Origin: JBAVQS01 sp049694275
Lineage (GTDB): Bacteria > Chloroflexota > Anaerolineae > UBA4142 > SHND01
Reading direction: 5' to 3'
Assembly: GCA_049694275.1 (NCBI GenBank)
Contig: JBAVQS010000333.1
Span: 1-33,589 of the forward strand
DNA length: 33,589 nucleotides
A program made the translations under genes and the position numbers. The notes under the pieces were generated by a model. It was given only the letters and a program-made list of their open reading frames with translations. It ran no database searches and was not told the origin of the DNA. Shown here one piece after another: positions 23,528 through 31,402 of this stretch (positions are counted from its first letter, which is position 1; each line of letters starts with the position of its first letter).

Positions 23528-25003
23528 TCATGTCCGCAGTTGCGGATACAGCACGACATCGCGAATCGAGTGTTGGTCGGTAAAGAGCATCGCCATGCGG
23601 TCGACGCCGAGGCCGAGGCCGCCAGTCGGGGGGAGGCCGTGCTTGAGCGCCTGTACATAGTCCTCGTCCATCTGCTGGGCTTCGACGTCGCCGGCCGCAC
23701 GCTGGCGCTGCTGGTCGAGAAAATTCAGGAACTGATCCTCCGGGTCGTTGAGCTCGGTGAACGCATTGCCCACCTCCATCCCGGCGATGTACGGTTCGAA
23801 CCGTTCGGCGATACGCGGGTTTTCCGGTTTCTTTTTCGCCAGCGGCGAGACCTCGGCCGGGAAATCGAGCAGGAAGGTGGGCTGGACGATTTTGGGCTGG
23901 ACGAACGAGCTAAAGAGCTCTTCGACCGTCTTGCCCCAGGATGGGTGGACGTCGGCGGCCAGCCCCTTTTCCTTGATTCGCGCGCGCAGCGATTCCAGGT
24001 CGGTATCCCGGTCAATATCCACGCCGGTCATCTCCAGAATTGCGTCGTGCATGGTGACGCGCTGCCAGGGGGCGCTCAGGTCGATCTCGTTCCCCTGGTA
24101 GGGGAATTTGAGCGCGCCGATGGCGGCCTCGGCGCAGGCGCGATAGACCTCTTCCACCAGCCGGATCATGTCGTTATAGTCGGCGTACGCCTGGTAACAT
24201 TCCATGCCGGTGAATTCGGGGAGGTGGCTCTTGTCTACACCCTCGTTGCGAAAATTCTTGCCGATCTCGTAGACGCGCTCGAATCCGCCCACGAGCAAGC
24301 GCTTGAGATATAGCTCGGTGGCGATGCGCAGGTACAGGTCCCGGTCGAGCTCGTTGTGATGCGTGACGAACGGTTTCGCCATCGCGCCGCCATAGAGCGG
24401 TTGAAGGGTCGGCGTCTCGACCTCGATAAAGCCGTGGCCGTCGAGGTACTGGCGCATCGCGGAGACCGTTTTGGCGCGGACGACAAAAACCCGGCGCACC
24501 TCTTCGTTCGACATGAGGTCGAGATAGCGCTGGCGATACCGCGTCTCAATGTCCTTGAGGCCGTGCCACTTTTCGGGCATCGGGGCAATCGCTTTGGAGA
24601 GCATCTCGATTTTCGTGACCGCCACGCTGATCTCGCCGGTGCGCGTACGCATGATGGTCCCCTCGACGCCGATAATATCACCCAGGTCAAAATCCTTGAT
24701 GAACTCTTTGTAGGTCGCCTCGCCGAGCGCATCCTGGCGAATAAAGAGCTGGATGCGGCCGGCGCCGTCGCGCAGGTCGGCAAAGGTAATCTTGCCGTTC
24801 CAGCGGTTGGCGGTCAGGCGTCCGGTCAGGCGAACTGCGCCGGGGTCCTCGCCGCGCTCAAATAGCTCGCGTGCCTCCTGGCTGGTATGCGTACGGGCCG
24901 AACGGAGGGGATAGGGCTCGGCGCCGCGCTCGCGCAGGCGTTTCACCTTGAGATAGCGCTCGCGCTCCAGGTCGTCCAATCGATTCAGGAATTCGTCAGC
25001 CAT
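23528..25003 (-). CDS. lysS: Lysyl-tRNA synthetase, class II
   Basis: A 491-residue enzyme that charges tRNA-Lys in the cytoplasm. An N-terminal OB-fold anticodon-binding domain (about 55-160, containing GRLTANRWNGKITFADLRDGAGRIQLFI) is followed by the class II catalytic domain. Motif 2 is visible as FRNEGVDKSHLPEFTGMECY and motif 3 as GLGLGVDRMAML near the C-terminus. Length fits the family (about 500). The ATG at 25003 starts MADEFLNRLDDLERERYLKV, the usual beginning. No Shine-Dalgarno precedes it; instead an imperfect hairpin ends five bases before the start codon. It lies downstream of greA, past that gene's terminator. Confidence 0.96.
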   Translation of the reverse strand: MADEFLNRLDDLERERYLKVKRLRERGAEPYPLRSARTHTSQEARELFERGEDPGAVRLTGRLTANRWNGKITFADLRDGAGRIQLFIRQDALGEATYKEFIKDFDLGDIIGVEGTIMRTRTGEISVAVTKIEMLSKAIAPMPEKWHGLKDIETRYRQRYLDLMSNEEVRRVFVVRAKTVSAMRQYLDGHGFIEVETPTLQPLYGGAMAKPFVTHHNELDRDLYLRIATELYLKRLLVGGFERVYEIGKNFRNEGVDKSHLPEFTGMECYQAYADYNDMIRLVEEVYRACAEAAIGALKFPYQGNEIDLSAPWQRVTMHDAILEMTGVDIDRDTDLESLRARIKEKGLAADVHPSWGKTVEELFSSFVQPKIVQPTFLLDFPAEVSPLAKKKPENPRIAERFEPYIAGMEVGNAFTELNDPEDQFLNFLDQQRQRAAGDVEAQQMDEDYVQALKHGLPPTGGLGLGVDRMAMLFTDQHSIRDVVLYPQLRT

Positions 25004-25007
25004 AGAT

Positions 25008-25063
25008 GGATTGCGGACTGTAGATTGCGAATTGCGGAATAAACATCCCGTAATCTGCAATCC
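25008..25063 (-). promoter_or_regulatory. Hairpin abutting the lysS start codon
   Basis: Arms GGATTGC (25008-25014) and GCAATCC (25057-25063) pair perfectly, and an inner AGATT/AATCT pairing extends the stem. The RNA hairpin would end four bases before the ATG of lysS, where a ribosome-binding site is expected but absent. Several ATTGCGG-like units repeat inside it. Confidence 0.4.
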
Positions 25064-25073
25064 ACCTTCCAAA

Positions 25074-25114
25074 ATAAAAAAACAGGGGCGACCGCTTTTC
25101 AGCCGCATCGCCCC
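25074..25114 (-). terminator. Terminator of greA
   Basis: A seven-base GGGGCGA/TCGCCCC stem (25085-25091 with 25108-25114) followed on the minus strand by a long T-run (TG then seven Ts). It lies 15 bases after the greA stop; read-through would supply lysS. Confidence 0.8.
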
Positions 25115-25128
25115 CCGAGGCCGGTTTC

Positions 25129-25599
25129 TTACGAGACCGAGATGATTTTTAGCTTACGTTCGCCGGCGGGGGTTTTCACGACGACGCTCTCGCCCTTCTT
25201 TTTGCCCATGAGAGCGCGCCCGACAGGGGACTCGTTCGAGATGCGGCCCTTGCGCGGATCGGCTTCGGCCGAGCCGACGATCTGGTATGTTTCCTCTTCC
25301 GAGGAGCCTGCTTCCTTGACGCTAACGTGCGAGCCGACTCCGACGAAATCAGTGACGAGCGCCTCGTTAATCGGGACGGCGTTCTTGAGCATTCCCTCAA
25401 GATACATGATGCGGCCTTCGATAAAGGCCTGTTGTTCTTTGGCTGCGTCGTACGCAGAGTTTTCCGAAATATCGCCTTCTTCTTTGGCCGAACGAATGGC
25501 CTCGGCGACTTCGGCGCGCTTGACATCGCGCAACATATCCAGCTCTTCCTGGAGCTTTTGCCGGCCTTCCGGCGTGAGGTAGATGGGTTTGTCTAGCAT
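25129..25599 (-). CDS. greA: Transcription elongation factor GreA
   Basis: A 156-residue factor that rescues backtracked RNA polymerase by stimulating transcript cleavage through the secondary channel. The N-terminal coiled coil (about 10-75) contains the functional tip with acidic residues in EEGDISENSAYDAAKEQQAF. The C-terminal FKBP-like domain ends with NESPVGRALMGKKKGESVVVKTPAGERKLKI. Length is that of the family (about 158). The ATG at 25599 begins MLDKPIYLTPEGRQKL, the family N-terminus; the in-frame extension upstream belongs to the leader. It has the only perfectly consensus promoter in the window. Confidence 0.97.
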   Translation of the reverse strand: MLDKPIYLTPEGRQKLQEELDMLRDVKRAEVAEAIRSAKEEGDISENSAYDAAKEQQAFIEGRIMYLEGMLKNAVPINEALVTDFVGVGSHVSVKEAGSSEEETYQIVGSAEADPRKGRISNESPVGRALMGKKKGESVVVKTPAGERKLKIISVS

Positions 25600-25664
25600 A
25601 GGGGCCTGTCCTGATAAAAAATCAGTCGGATATTGCCAGAGGAGCAACATCCAACCACGCCGAA

Positions 25665-25693
25665 ATTATAAGCCAAGAATGGCGCAATGTCAA
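25665..25693 (-). promoter_or_regulatory. Perfect-consensus promoter of greA
   Basis: TTGACA (25688-25693), a 17-base spacer and TATAAT (25665-25670) on the minus strand. The -35 box overlaps the last codons of the methyltransferase gene. The leader of about 60 bases carries a small CTGAT/ATCAG hairpin at 25611-25625. Confidence 0.85.
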
Positions 25694-26349
25694 TTGGGCG
25701 ATGGGGTTGCTTGCGGCTTGACGGCAAAGATATACGCGCGCCGGCTCTGGAACTCTATCTCCGGGTAAGGACTCCGGACATTGATCTCTATCTGCTCGTA
25801 TCCCGCCGCTTGCATATAGTCTTCCATTTCCACAGGCTGGAAAAAGGTGAAATCGACCGAAACCGGTTTGCCCCACCATTCGTCAATATGTTTGACCTCG
25901 TCCCCGATGTGGAACGCAGCCAATAGAGTCCCGCCCGGCTTGAGCGCGCGCTTGATCTCGCGCAGGGCATTGACCACATCATGGCGCGGAATATGAATGA
26001 TGGAATAAAAGGCTGCGACGCCGCCCCAACTGTTATCCGTAACCCTGTCAAGAGCGAGCATATTCCCCTGTTGAAAGGGAATGGTCGGATTGAGCAGGCT
26101 CGCCTGTCGCACCATCTCGGCGGAGAGGTCCACTCCGCATACCGCGACTCCTTGCCGCGCAAGATACCGCGCAATCTGTCCCGGCCCGCAGCCCAGGTCA
26201 CAGATCACGCCCAATCCATTCACGCGCTCGGCCAGACGCATGAGCATCTCGCGGTCGTAGGGTTTGTGGTCCATCTCGTCGCGAAACTGCTGCGCATAGT
26301 TGAGCGCCACGGTGTCATATGCGGACCGGGTATCGGAAAGTATCGTCAT
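25690..26349 (-). CDS. Class I SAM-dependent methyltransferase
   Basis: A 219-residue Rossmann-fold methyltransferase of the UbiE/Methyltransf_11-25 type. The SAM-binding glycine motif is VICDLGCGPGQIARYLA (about 48-64), followed by the acidic post-motif CGVDLSAEMVRQA and the motif GGVAAFYSIIHIP. The C-terminal part (FFQPVEMEDYMQAAGYEQIEINVRSPY) is typical of small-molecule methyltransferases. The ATG follows a CAGGAA ribosome-binding site. It has its own promoter, divergent from the orphan response regulator, and its 3' end overlaps the greA promoter. The substrate cannot be inferred. Confidence 0.93.
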   Translation of the reverse strand: MTILSDTRSAYDTVALNYAQQFRDEMDHKPYDREMLMRLAERVNGLGVICDLGCGPGQIARYLARQGVAVCGVDLSAEMVRQASLLNPTIPFQQGNMLALDRVTDNSWGGVAAFYSIIHIPRHDVVNALREIKRALKPGGTLLAAFHIGDEVKHIDEWWGKPVSVDFTFFQPVEMEDYMQAAGYEQIEINVRSPYPEIEFQSRRAYIFAVKPQATPSPN

Positions 26350-26394
26350 GTTCCTGACTCTTGTGCAGATAAGAGGTACGTTACTGCGGTGAAC

Positions 26395-26423
26395 AGTTTA
26401 GCAGGTCATTCGTGCCTCGTCAA
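26395..26423 (-). promoter_or_regulatory. Promoter of the methyltransferase gene
   Basis: Minus-strand TTGACG (26418-26423), a 17-base spacer and TAAACT (26395-26400), about 46 bases before the start codon. Confidence 0.6.
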
Positions 26424-26488
26424 TTCCCCCGCGCGTTTGCGCCATTTCTTTGACGAAAATATATGCGGCGCGCAACGCTGATAGCCAG

Positions 26489-26517
26489 TTGCGCATTCTT
26501 TTAAGGTTCGTTATAAT
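26489..26517 (+). promoter_or_regulatory. Promoter of the orphan response regulator
   Basis: TTGCGC (26489-26494), a 17-base spacer and a perfect TATAAT (26512-26517) on the plus strand; transcription would start near 26524, 38 bases before the ATG. Confidence 0.75.
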
Positions 26518-26561
26518 GCCATGGAGGTAATCGGGGGGCGGATGAATTTTAAGGAACCCTT

Positions 26562-27227
26562 ATGGCGACGATAATCATGATCGTCGCGAATGACAAGCAG
26601 ACCGCGGCGAGCCTGGCCGGGCTGTTCACCGCTAAAGAGTTTTCAGTCTTTCAGGTGCACAGCGGGCGACAGGCGCTGTTGCAAAGCAAGACGCGCAAGC
26701 CGGACGCGGTCATTGTCGATGCGACATCGTCGCGGCTCAACAGCCGGCGTCTCTGCCACGCGCTGCGACTGGCCACGCGCGCCGTCGTCATTGCGCTCGT
26801 CGGTAGTCAGGCCAAGGGCGAGCAGCTCCGGGACGCGCACGATTTTGTTCTGAAATCCACCGTCACGCGTAAATTTGTCCTGCGGGTCAAGAGCGTCCTC
26901 GACCGCCGGCCTCCCCGCCGTATGCAGGTGAGCGGCCTCACGCTCGACATGGAAAAACGCCGTGTCTTGCGCAGCAGCAAACCTCACAAGCTCACGCCCA
27001 AAGAGTTCGATCTCCTCCGGCTGTTGATGGAGCATCCCGACGAGATCGTCTCGCGCGAAACGATCATGCACGAGATCTGGGATACCGATTACCTGGGGGA
27101 TACCCGGACGCTCGACGTCCACATTCGCTGGCTGCGTGAAAAGATTGAGGAGGATGCAAGCCGCCCCGTGCGGCTGGTGACGGTGCGCGGTGAAGGCTAC
27201 CGGCTCGAAAGCAAGCCACGCGCATAG
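26562..27227 (+). CDS. Orphan OmpR-family response regulator with an incomplete receiver
   Basis: A 221-residue protein with an N-terminal receiver-like domain (1-115) and a C-terminal winged-helix DNA-binding domain (about 122-220). The phospho-acceptor position is kept (D53 in AVIVDAT) and so is the conserved lysine (K98 in FVLKS). The acidic pair near the N-terminus is reduced to N10-D11, and the usual Thr/Ser switch region is altered (ALVGS). The effector domain is well preserved, with KLTPKEFDLLRLLMEHPDEIVSR and the recognition-helix region TRTLDVHIRWLREKIEED. No histidine kinase gene is adjacent. It may work without phosphorylation or with a remote kinase. It ends 18 bases before a strong terminator. 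Confidence 0.92.
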   Translation: MATIIMIVANDKQTAASLAGLFTAKEFSVFQVHSGRQALLQSKTRKPDAVIVDATSSRLNSRRLCHALRLATRAVVIALVGSQAKGEQLRDAHDFVLKSTVTRKFVLRVKSVLDRRPPRRMQVSGLTLDMEKRRVLRSSKPHKLTPKEFDLLRLLMEHPDEIVSRETIMHEIWDTDYLGDTRTLDVHIRWLREKIEEDASRPVRLVTVRGEGYRLESKPRA

Positions 27228-27244
27228 AAAAACGAAGAGGGATG

Positions 27245-27269
27245 GGGCGGCCATTTGGGCCGCCCTTTT
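27245..27269 (+). terminator. Terminator of the orphan response regulator
   Basis: Eight-base stem GGGCGGCC/GGCCGCCC (27245-27252 with 27258-27265), five-base loop, then TTTT. Confidence 0.9.
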
Positions 27270-27282
27270 GATGTGCGGTCCT

Positions 27283-28032
27283 TTACCGGTTGTCCTCACG
27301 CCCATGCAGGCGCTCGCGCAGAACAAGCCATACAAATCCGGCGAGCGCTGCCTGCCGTTTGATGCGCCAGGGCTGGCGGGCGAGGCGGAATAGCCACTCG
27401 AGCCCGGCGTGCTGCATCCAGAGTGGGGCGCGGGGGACGCGTCCCGCGATAAAGTCAAAGGTCCCTCCGACGCCAATGGCGACGCGCGCTGCCAGCCGCT
27501 CACGATTACGCGCAATCCACAGGTCCTGCGCCGGCGCGCCATAGGCGACCAGGAGCACCTGCGCGCCGCTCGCATTCACCCGCTTGACCAGTTCATCCTC
27601 CTCGCGTAGGGCGGGCGAGCCAGCCCACGTTCCCACCACCTGCAATTGGGAATGTTCCTTTTGAAGGTTGGCGGCCGCCTGCGCGGCCACCCCTTCCGCT
27701 GCGCCGAGCAGGTAGAGGCGCCAGCCGCGTTCGGCCGCACGCGCGGCAAGGCGCGGCGCGAGGTCGCTCCCTGCCACGCGTTCACGGAGGGTGAGCCCGA
27801 GCCAGCGCGCCGCACGAATGAGGTTGGCGCCGTCGGTGAGGTTCAGATCGCTGGCCGCGAGGACCCGGGCAAACGCGGGGTTGCGCCGGGCGGTCATGAT
27901 AAATTCGGGATTGACGCTCACAACCTGGCGGCACGACGCGGCCGGACCATCGATCATCTCGCCGGCGAGGGCGAGCGCCTCGGCCATGGTCACATCGTCC
28001 ACCCGTACCCCGAGAATCTCGATTGAGCGCAT
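27283..28032 (-). CDS. WecG/TagA/CpsF-family glycosyltransferase
   Basis: A 249-residue protein of the family that transfers N-acetylmannosamine-type sugars to a lipid-linked acceptor in cell-wall, teichoic acid or exopolysaccharide synthesis (GT26). Recognisable stretches are VVSVNPEFIMTARRNP, DLNLTDGANLIRAARWLG (where the catalytic Asp lies), LYLLGAAEGVAAQAAANL, LLVAYGAPAQDLWIARNRE and GVGGTFDFIAGRVPRAPLW. The chosen ATG at 28032 starts directly at IEILGVRVDDVTMAEAL; an in-frame ATG at 28065 lies inside a large palindrome. No ribosome-binding site was seen. Other wall-polymer genes are absent nearby, so the product is unknown. Confidence 0.9.
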   Translation of the reverse strand: MRSIEILGVRVDDVTMAEALALAGEMIDGPAASCRQVVSVNPEFIMTARRNPAFARVLAASDLNLTDGANLIRAARWLGLTLRERVAGSDLAPRLAARAAERGWRLYLLGAAEGVAAQAAANLQKEHSQLQVVGTWAGSPALREEDELVKRVNASGAQVLLVAYGAPAQDLWIARNRERLAARVAIGVGGTFDFIAGRVPRAPLWMQHAGLEWLFRLARQPWRIKRQAALAGFVWLVLRERLHGREDNR

Positions 28033-28044
28033 GCGTGTGAAGGA

Positions 28045-28081
28045 AAGATAGAAACCTGCGGCCATCGCAGGTTTCTATCTT
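28045..28081 (-). terminator. Perfect 16-base palindrome after the aminotransferase
   Basis: Arms AAGATAGAAACCTGCG (28045-28060) and CGCAGGTTTCTATCTT (28066-28081) enclose a five-base loop. The hairpin starts seven bases after the aminotransferase stop and is followed on the minus strand by a weak T-rich tail (TTTCCTT). It most likely ends that gene. Its core AAACCTGC/GCAGGTTT is shared with the palindrome at 6224-6252. Confidence 0.75.
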
Positions 28082-28087
28082 GTGTTA

Positions 28088-29500
28088 TTAGAGCAGCTTG
28101 TGCTTTTTCTCGAGGCCGGTCAACTGGTCTTCAAAAATGGACAGGCCCTCGTCCACCAGCGATTTCTGGATCATGAGGGGCGGCGCGATGCGGAGCGTGC
28201 TCCGGCCACACCCCAGCGTGATGAGGCCGTGCTCGAACAGCGCGTGCTCCAGGTCGCCGCGCAGCTCTTTGGCGGGTTCCTTGGATTCTTTATCCTTGAC
28301 GAACTCGATGCCGATCATGAGCCCCCGGCCGCGCACGTCGCCCATCGACGGGTGCCGTACCTGCATCTCGGCGAGCGCGTCGAGCATGTATTCGCCCATC
28401 GTGGCCGCGTTCTCCATGTACTCTTCCTCGATCAGGTCGAGCGTCGCCAACGCTGCCTGACATGCAATCGGATTGCCGCCATAGGTGTTGCCGTGCGAGC
28501 CCTTGGGCCACTGCTGCATGATCGATTGGCGCGCTACCATCAACCCGAGGGGCACGCCGCTGGCAACCCCCTTGGCGATGGTGACAATGTCCGGCTCGAC
28601 ATTCCAGTGCTCGATGGCCCACCATTTACCGGTGCGGCCGACGCCCGACTGGATTTCGTCGGCGATGAGCAGGATGCCATGCCGGTCGCACAGCTCGCGC
28701 AGGCGCGGGAAAAAGTGAGGCGGCGGAACGACATAGCCGCCCTCCCCCTGAATTGGCTCGACCAGCACGGCCGCCACCTCTTCCGCCGGAAGCACATTAG
28801 CAAAGAGGATCTTTTCGATATAGTCGATTGTCGCATCGCCCACATCGTAATCCGCCGGGGGCTTGCCAATCAGGCCCTCCGGGAGCGGCTGAAGGACTGG
28901 CAGGTAGGGGTTGGGGAACGGGACGTGCATGACGCCGGGCATTGTGGGGAAAAAGCGTTCTTGTTGCGTGAACTTGCTCGCGGTGAACGAGAGGCTGCCC
29001 ATAGAGCGCCCATGGAACGCGCCGAGAAAACCGATAAAGCGCGTGCGGTTGGTTGCATAGCGCGCCAGCTTGATCGCCGCTTCCACCGATTCCGTGCCCG
29101 AGTTGGCGAAAAAGACGCCGACCTCTTCTTTCATCGGCGCGATGCGGTTGATTCGCTCGCCCAGGTCAATCATCGATTCGTGATAGAAATCGGACGAGAT
29201 GTGGATGAATTTCTCGGCCTGCTCTTGAATGGACTTGACCACCCTGGGATGGCTGTGCCCGGTCGCGCAGACAGCGATGCCCGCCGCGAAATCGATATAC
29301 CGGTTCCCGTCCACGTCCCACACTTCAGCGCCGCGCCCATGGTCCATCACGAACCCGTAATCACGCGGGTAGGAAGGGGAGACGACGTGCTTGTCGCGTT
29401 TCAATAACGCGCGCGCTTTGGGACCCGGCGGCGGGGTCACGATCCGCGGCCCGGCGGCGCGGGCGCGGCTATTGCCGTTGGTTGTTTGTTTCGCTTTCAT
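28088..29500 (-). CDS. Class III PLP-dependent aminotransferase (4-aminobutyrate/ornithine type)
   Basis: A 470-residue fold-type I aminotransferase. The PLP lysine is K310 in IVTIAKGVASGVPLG. The cofactor-binding aspartate is D281 in IADEIQSGVGRTGKWWA. The phosphate-binding NSGTES is at 133-138 and EPIQGEGG at 248-255. These signatures place it in the GabT/ArgD/ornithine aminotransferase group, with the length and C-terminal tail of GabT-like enzymes; 4-aminobutyrate or an omega-amino acid is the likely donor. A 25-residue Pro/Arg-rich N-terminal extension precedes the domain. GGAGG lies just before the ATG. It is a single-gene unit between a terminator upstream and a large palindrome downstream, so context does not narrow the substrate. 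Confidence 0.93.
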   Translation of the reverse strand: MKAKQTTNGNSRARAAGPRIVTPPPGPKARALLKRDKHVVSPSYPRDYGFVMDHGRGAEVWDVDGNRYIDFAAGIAVCATGHSHPRVVKSIQEQAEKFIHISSDFYHESMIDLGERINRIAPMKEEVGVFFANSGTESVEAAIKLARYATNRTRFIGFLGAFHGRSMGSLSFTASKFTQQERFFPTMPGVMHVPFPNPYLPVLQPLPEGLIGKPPADYDVGDATIDYIEKILFANVLPAEEVAAVLVEPIQGEGGYVVPPPHFFPRLRELCDRHGILLIADEIQSGVGRTGKWWAIEHWNVEPDIVTIAKGVASGVPLGLMVARQSIMQQWPKGSHGNTYGGNPIACQAALATLDLIEEEYMENAATMGEYMLDALAEMQVRHPSMGDVRGRGLMIGIEFVKDKESKEPAKELRGDLEHALFEHGLITLGCGRSTLRIAPPLMIQKSLVDEGLSIFEDQLTGLEKKHKLL

Positions 29501-29655
29501 GAGTCCTCCAAATTGAGTAATCAGAAATCAGATTTTGATAACCCGCACAACGCGGCAAAGACCTAAGGGGACATAGTGCTTGTACCGTTTCAGCATAACC
29601 GTTCCACCGTGTATGAGGCGCCTGCGCGCGCCATATGCCAGGACTTCATTGTCCG

Positions 29656-29684
29656 AAAAATCAGGGGCGGATTATCCCGCCCCT
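29656..29684 (-). terminator. Terminator of the PAP2-like operon
   Basis: Eight-base stem AGGGGCGG/CCGCCCCT (29663-29670 with 29677-29684) overlaps the stop codon of the PAP2-like gene and is followed on the minus strand by a T-run. Confidence 0.85.
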
Positions 29685-30264
29685 ATGCCAAGTCCAGATG
29701 TTGGGCCGCGCGAATGATGCGGGTCACCAGCGGGTCAAAGAACCGGGCATAATGAAACAAGAGTCGCGTACCTATTATACCCAATAATGCGCCGCCGACG
29801 ATATCGGATGGATAGTGAACGCCGGCGAGAATGCGCGCCAGGCCAAACGCTAGCGCCGCCGCGCAAAGCCAGTTTGACACCCGCCCGTTCGCGTGACGGA
29901 GCCCGGCGACATAAACAAAGAGCGTGGCGACCGGCACGCTGGGAAAGGACGAGACCGATGGCCGGTAAAACAAGAGATGGACGCCGGTCTCGACGGCGAA
30001 CGGGCGCGGGCGGAAATAATAGTTTTGCAAAATGCGCATCGTCAGATTGGTCAACGCGACCGCGATGAGGGTGAGCAGGATCGCACGCTGTATGCGCTGC
30101 CGCTCCTCCTCCGTCTCGCCCGTGAACCAGAGCGCGCCGAGCACGAGCGCGAACAGGGTCGGGATGGCATAGTCGTTGACCAGCGCGCGGGTGATCCAAT
30201 CGAGTGCTGGCGATACGCCCGCAAGATTGTTGATCAGGTGAAAGAGCGAGACGTCGGGATTCAT
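29683..30264 (-). CDS. PAP2-superfamily membrane protein lacking the PSGH histidine
   Basis: A 193-residue integral membrane protein with about five helices and the order of motifs of PAP2 lipid phosphatases. Motif C1 is represented by YYFRPRPF. Motif C2 reads SFPSVPVATLF, where the family has SFPSGH, so the glycine and the proton-donor histidine are both replaced. Motif C3 is ARILAGVHYPSDIVGG, keeping the arginine, the nucleophilic histidine and the aspartate. The codons at C2 are unambiguous. It may be an impaired phosphatase, a lipid-binding relative or an enzyme with an altered mechanism. The ATG overlaps the stop of the upstream gene (30261-30264), so the two are coupled. Confidence 0.88.
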   Translation of the reverse strand: MNPDVSLFHLINNLAGVSPALDWITRALVNDYAIPTLFALVLGALWFTGETEEERQRIQRAILLTLIAVALTNLTMRILQNYYFRPRPFAVETGVHLLFYRPSVSSFPSVPVATLFVYVAGLRHANGRVSNWLCAAALAFGLARILAGVHYPSDIVGGALLGIIGTRLLFHYARFFDPLVTRIIRAAQHLDLA

Positions 30265-31274
30265 TCGCCCGCGTCCCCCCGCGCGGCTGAAGGGTGCGCC
30301 GTCGCCGGATGAACGGCGGCGGGCGGATGCAGGTGCAGTTCGAACAGGTCGGCGGCTAGACTCAGGACGGCCGGCATGGCCGCTAGCGTCAAGTGGCGAG
30401 CCCCTGCGACCATAATGACATTTGGATACATCTCGCGCGCTACGGATGGACGAATCAGCAAATCCTCGTCGCCATAAATAATCCGGCTGCCCGACGATAC
30501 CGCCGTCGGCGCGATTTCCCCACGCCGCCAGGTGGCGCGTAGCGCGGTCAGGTAATCGGTCTCGCGAAGCCAGCGCAGGCCAGGGCGCGCATTGAACGTA
30601 CGCCCGAACGGCGCGAGCGCGAGTACGGCGTTATAGCGGGGATATTGAACGGCAAGGCTGAGGGCCCGGTCTGCGCCGCGCCCCACGCCCATCACATAGC
30701 TGGAGGTGAAACGCTCCGTCTCGCGCTCGGCCCATTCGGCCCCAGCCTTTGCGGATGATTCATCGCAGAGCAGGACGGCCGCGCCGGCCGCTGCCAACTC
30801 GCTGCTCAGGGTGTCCAGCGAATCGGTGTCCGCCTCGCGCAAGCCCAGGACGAGCGGTGCACGCGCCGCAGCCGGTAGCCACAATTCGGCCGGACACCCG
30901 TCGCGGAGCATAATCTTTTCGCGCCGGTCAAGTTGCTGCGCGGCGAGTCGCTGCAATAACCGGCACGAGATCATGCCGAATCCCAATGCAAAGAGTGTTG
31001 CCAGGACAAATCCGATCAGAAAAAGAGTAAACAGTTCGCCGCCCGCAAGACCGGGGATGAATAGATCAGGTTGGATGGTAAAGAACCACGCGTACGCCGC
31101 CCCGACGAGCCCCAATCCAAACCAGCGGCTGAATGCAGGGGAAAATAGGAGGAGGCCCCGCAACCGGGCGTGCCCGGCGGCAATCTGGATGGTCCCGAGC
31201 GAAGCGACCGCGCAAAAGATGAGATAATTGAGCGAGAGCAATCCCTCGCCAAAATCCAGGATGCCGATAATCAT
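30261..31274 (-). CDS. Membrane protein with an alpha/beta-hydrolase-like domain lacking the nucleophile
   Basis: A 337-residue protein. The N-terminal third carries about three hydrophobic helices (roughly 12-32, 52-70 and 81-105). The remainder looks like a soluble alpha/beta-hydrolase core: APLVLGLREADTDSLDTLSSELAAAGAAVLLCDES, then the elbow region VMGVGRGADRAL, a late GSRIIYGDEDLLI (acid position) and VAGARHLTL (histidine position). The nucleophile elbow reads GVGRG instead of GxSxG, so the serine is glycine. No Shine-Dalgarno is visible before the ATG. It is followed in overlap by the PAP2-like gene, which also lacks a catalytic residue. Family assignment is by motif order only. Confidence 0.72.
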   Translation of the reverse strand: MIIGILDFGEGLLSLNYLIFCAVASLGTIQIAAGHARLRGLLLFSPAFSRWFGLGLVGAAYAWFFTIQPDLFIPGLAGGELFTLFLIGFVLATLFALGFGMISCRLLQRLAAQQLDRREKIMLRDGCPAELWLPAAARAPLVLGLREADTDSLDTLSSELAAAGAAVLLCDESSAKAGAEWAERETERFTSSYVMGVGRGADRALSLAVQYPRYNAVLALAPFGRTFNARPGLRWLRETDYLTALRATWRRGEIAPTAVSSGSRIIYGDEDLLIRPSVAREMYPNVIMVAGARHLTLAAMPAVLSLAADLFELHLHPPAAVHPATAHPSAARGDAGE

Positions 31275-31402
31275 GTCATAGGTTACAGGTTGTATGCTGC
31301 AGATACACGCCGCGTTCGTCGGCAGCAGGACGCAGGGCGCGAGCGCAAGCGGTTACCAGGTTAGGACTGGTGGTCTGAGACAGGAACACCTCACCGGCGC
31401 GG

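Noticed and set aside
28082..29407. 441-codon plus-strand frame across the aminotransferase
   Set aside because: Antisense shadow of a gene with intact PLP motifs; composition (many His, Arg, Asp) is typical of such shadows.
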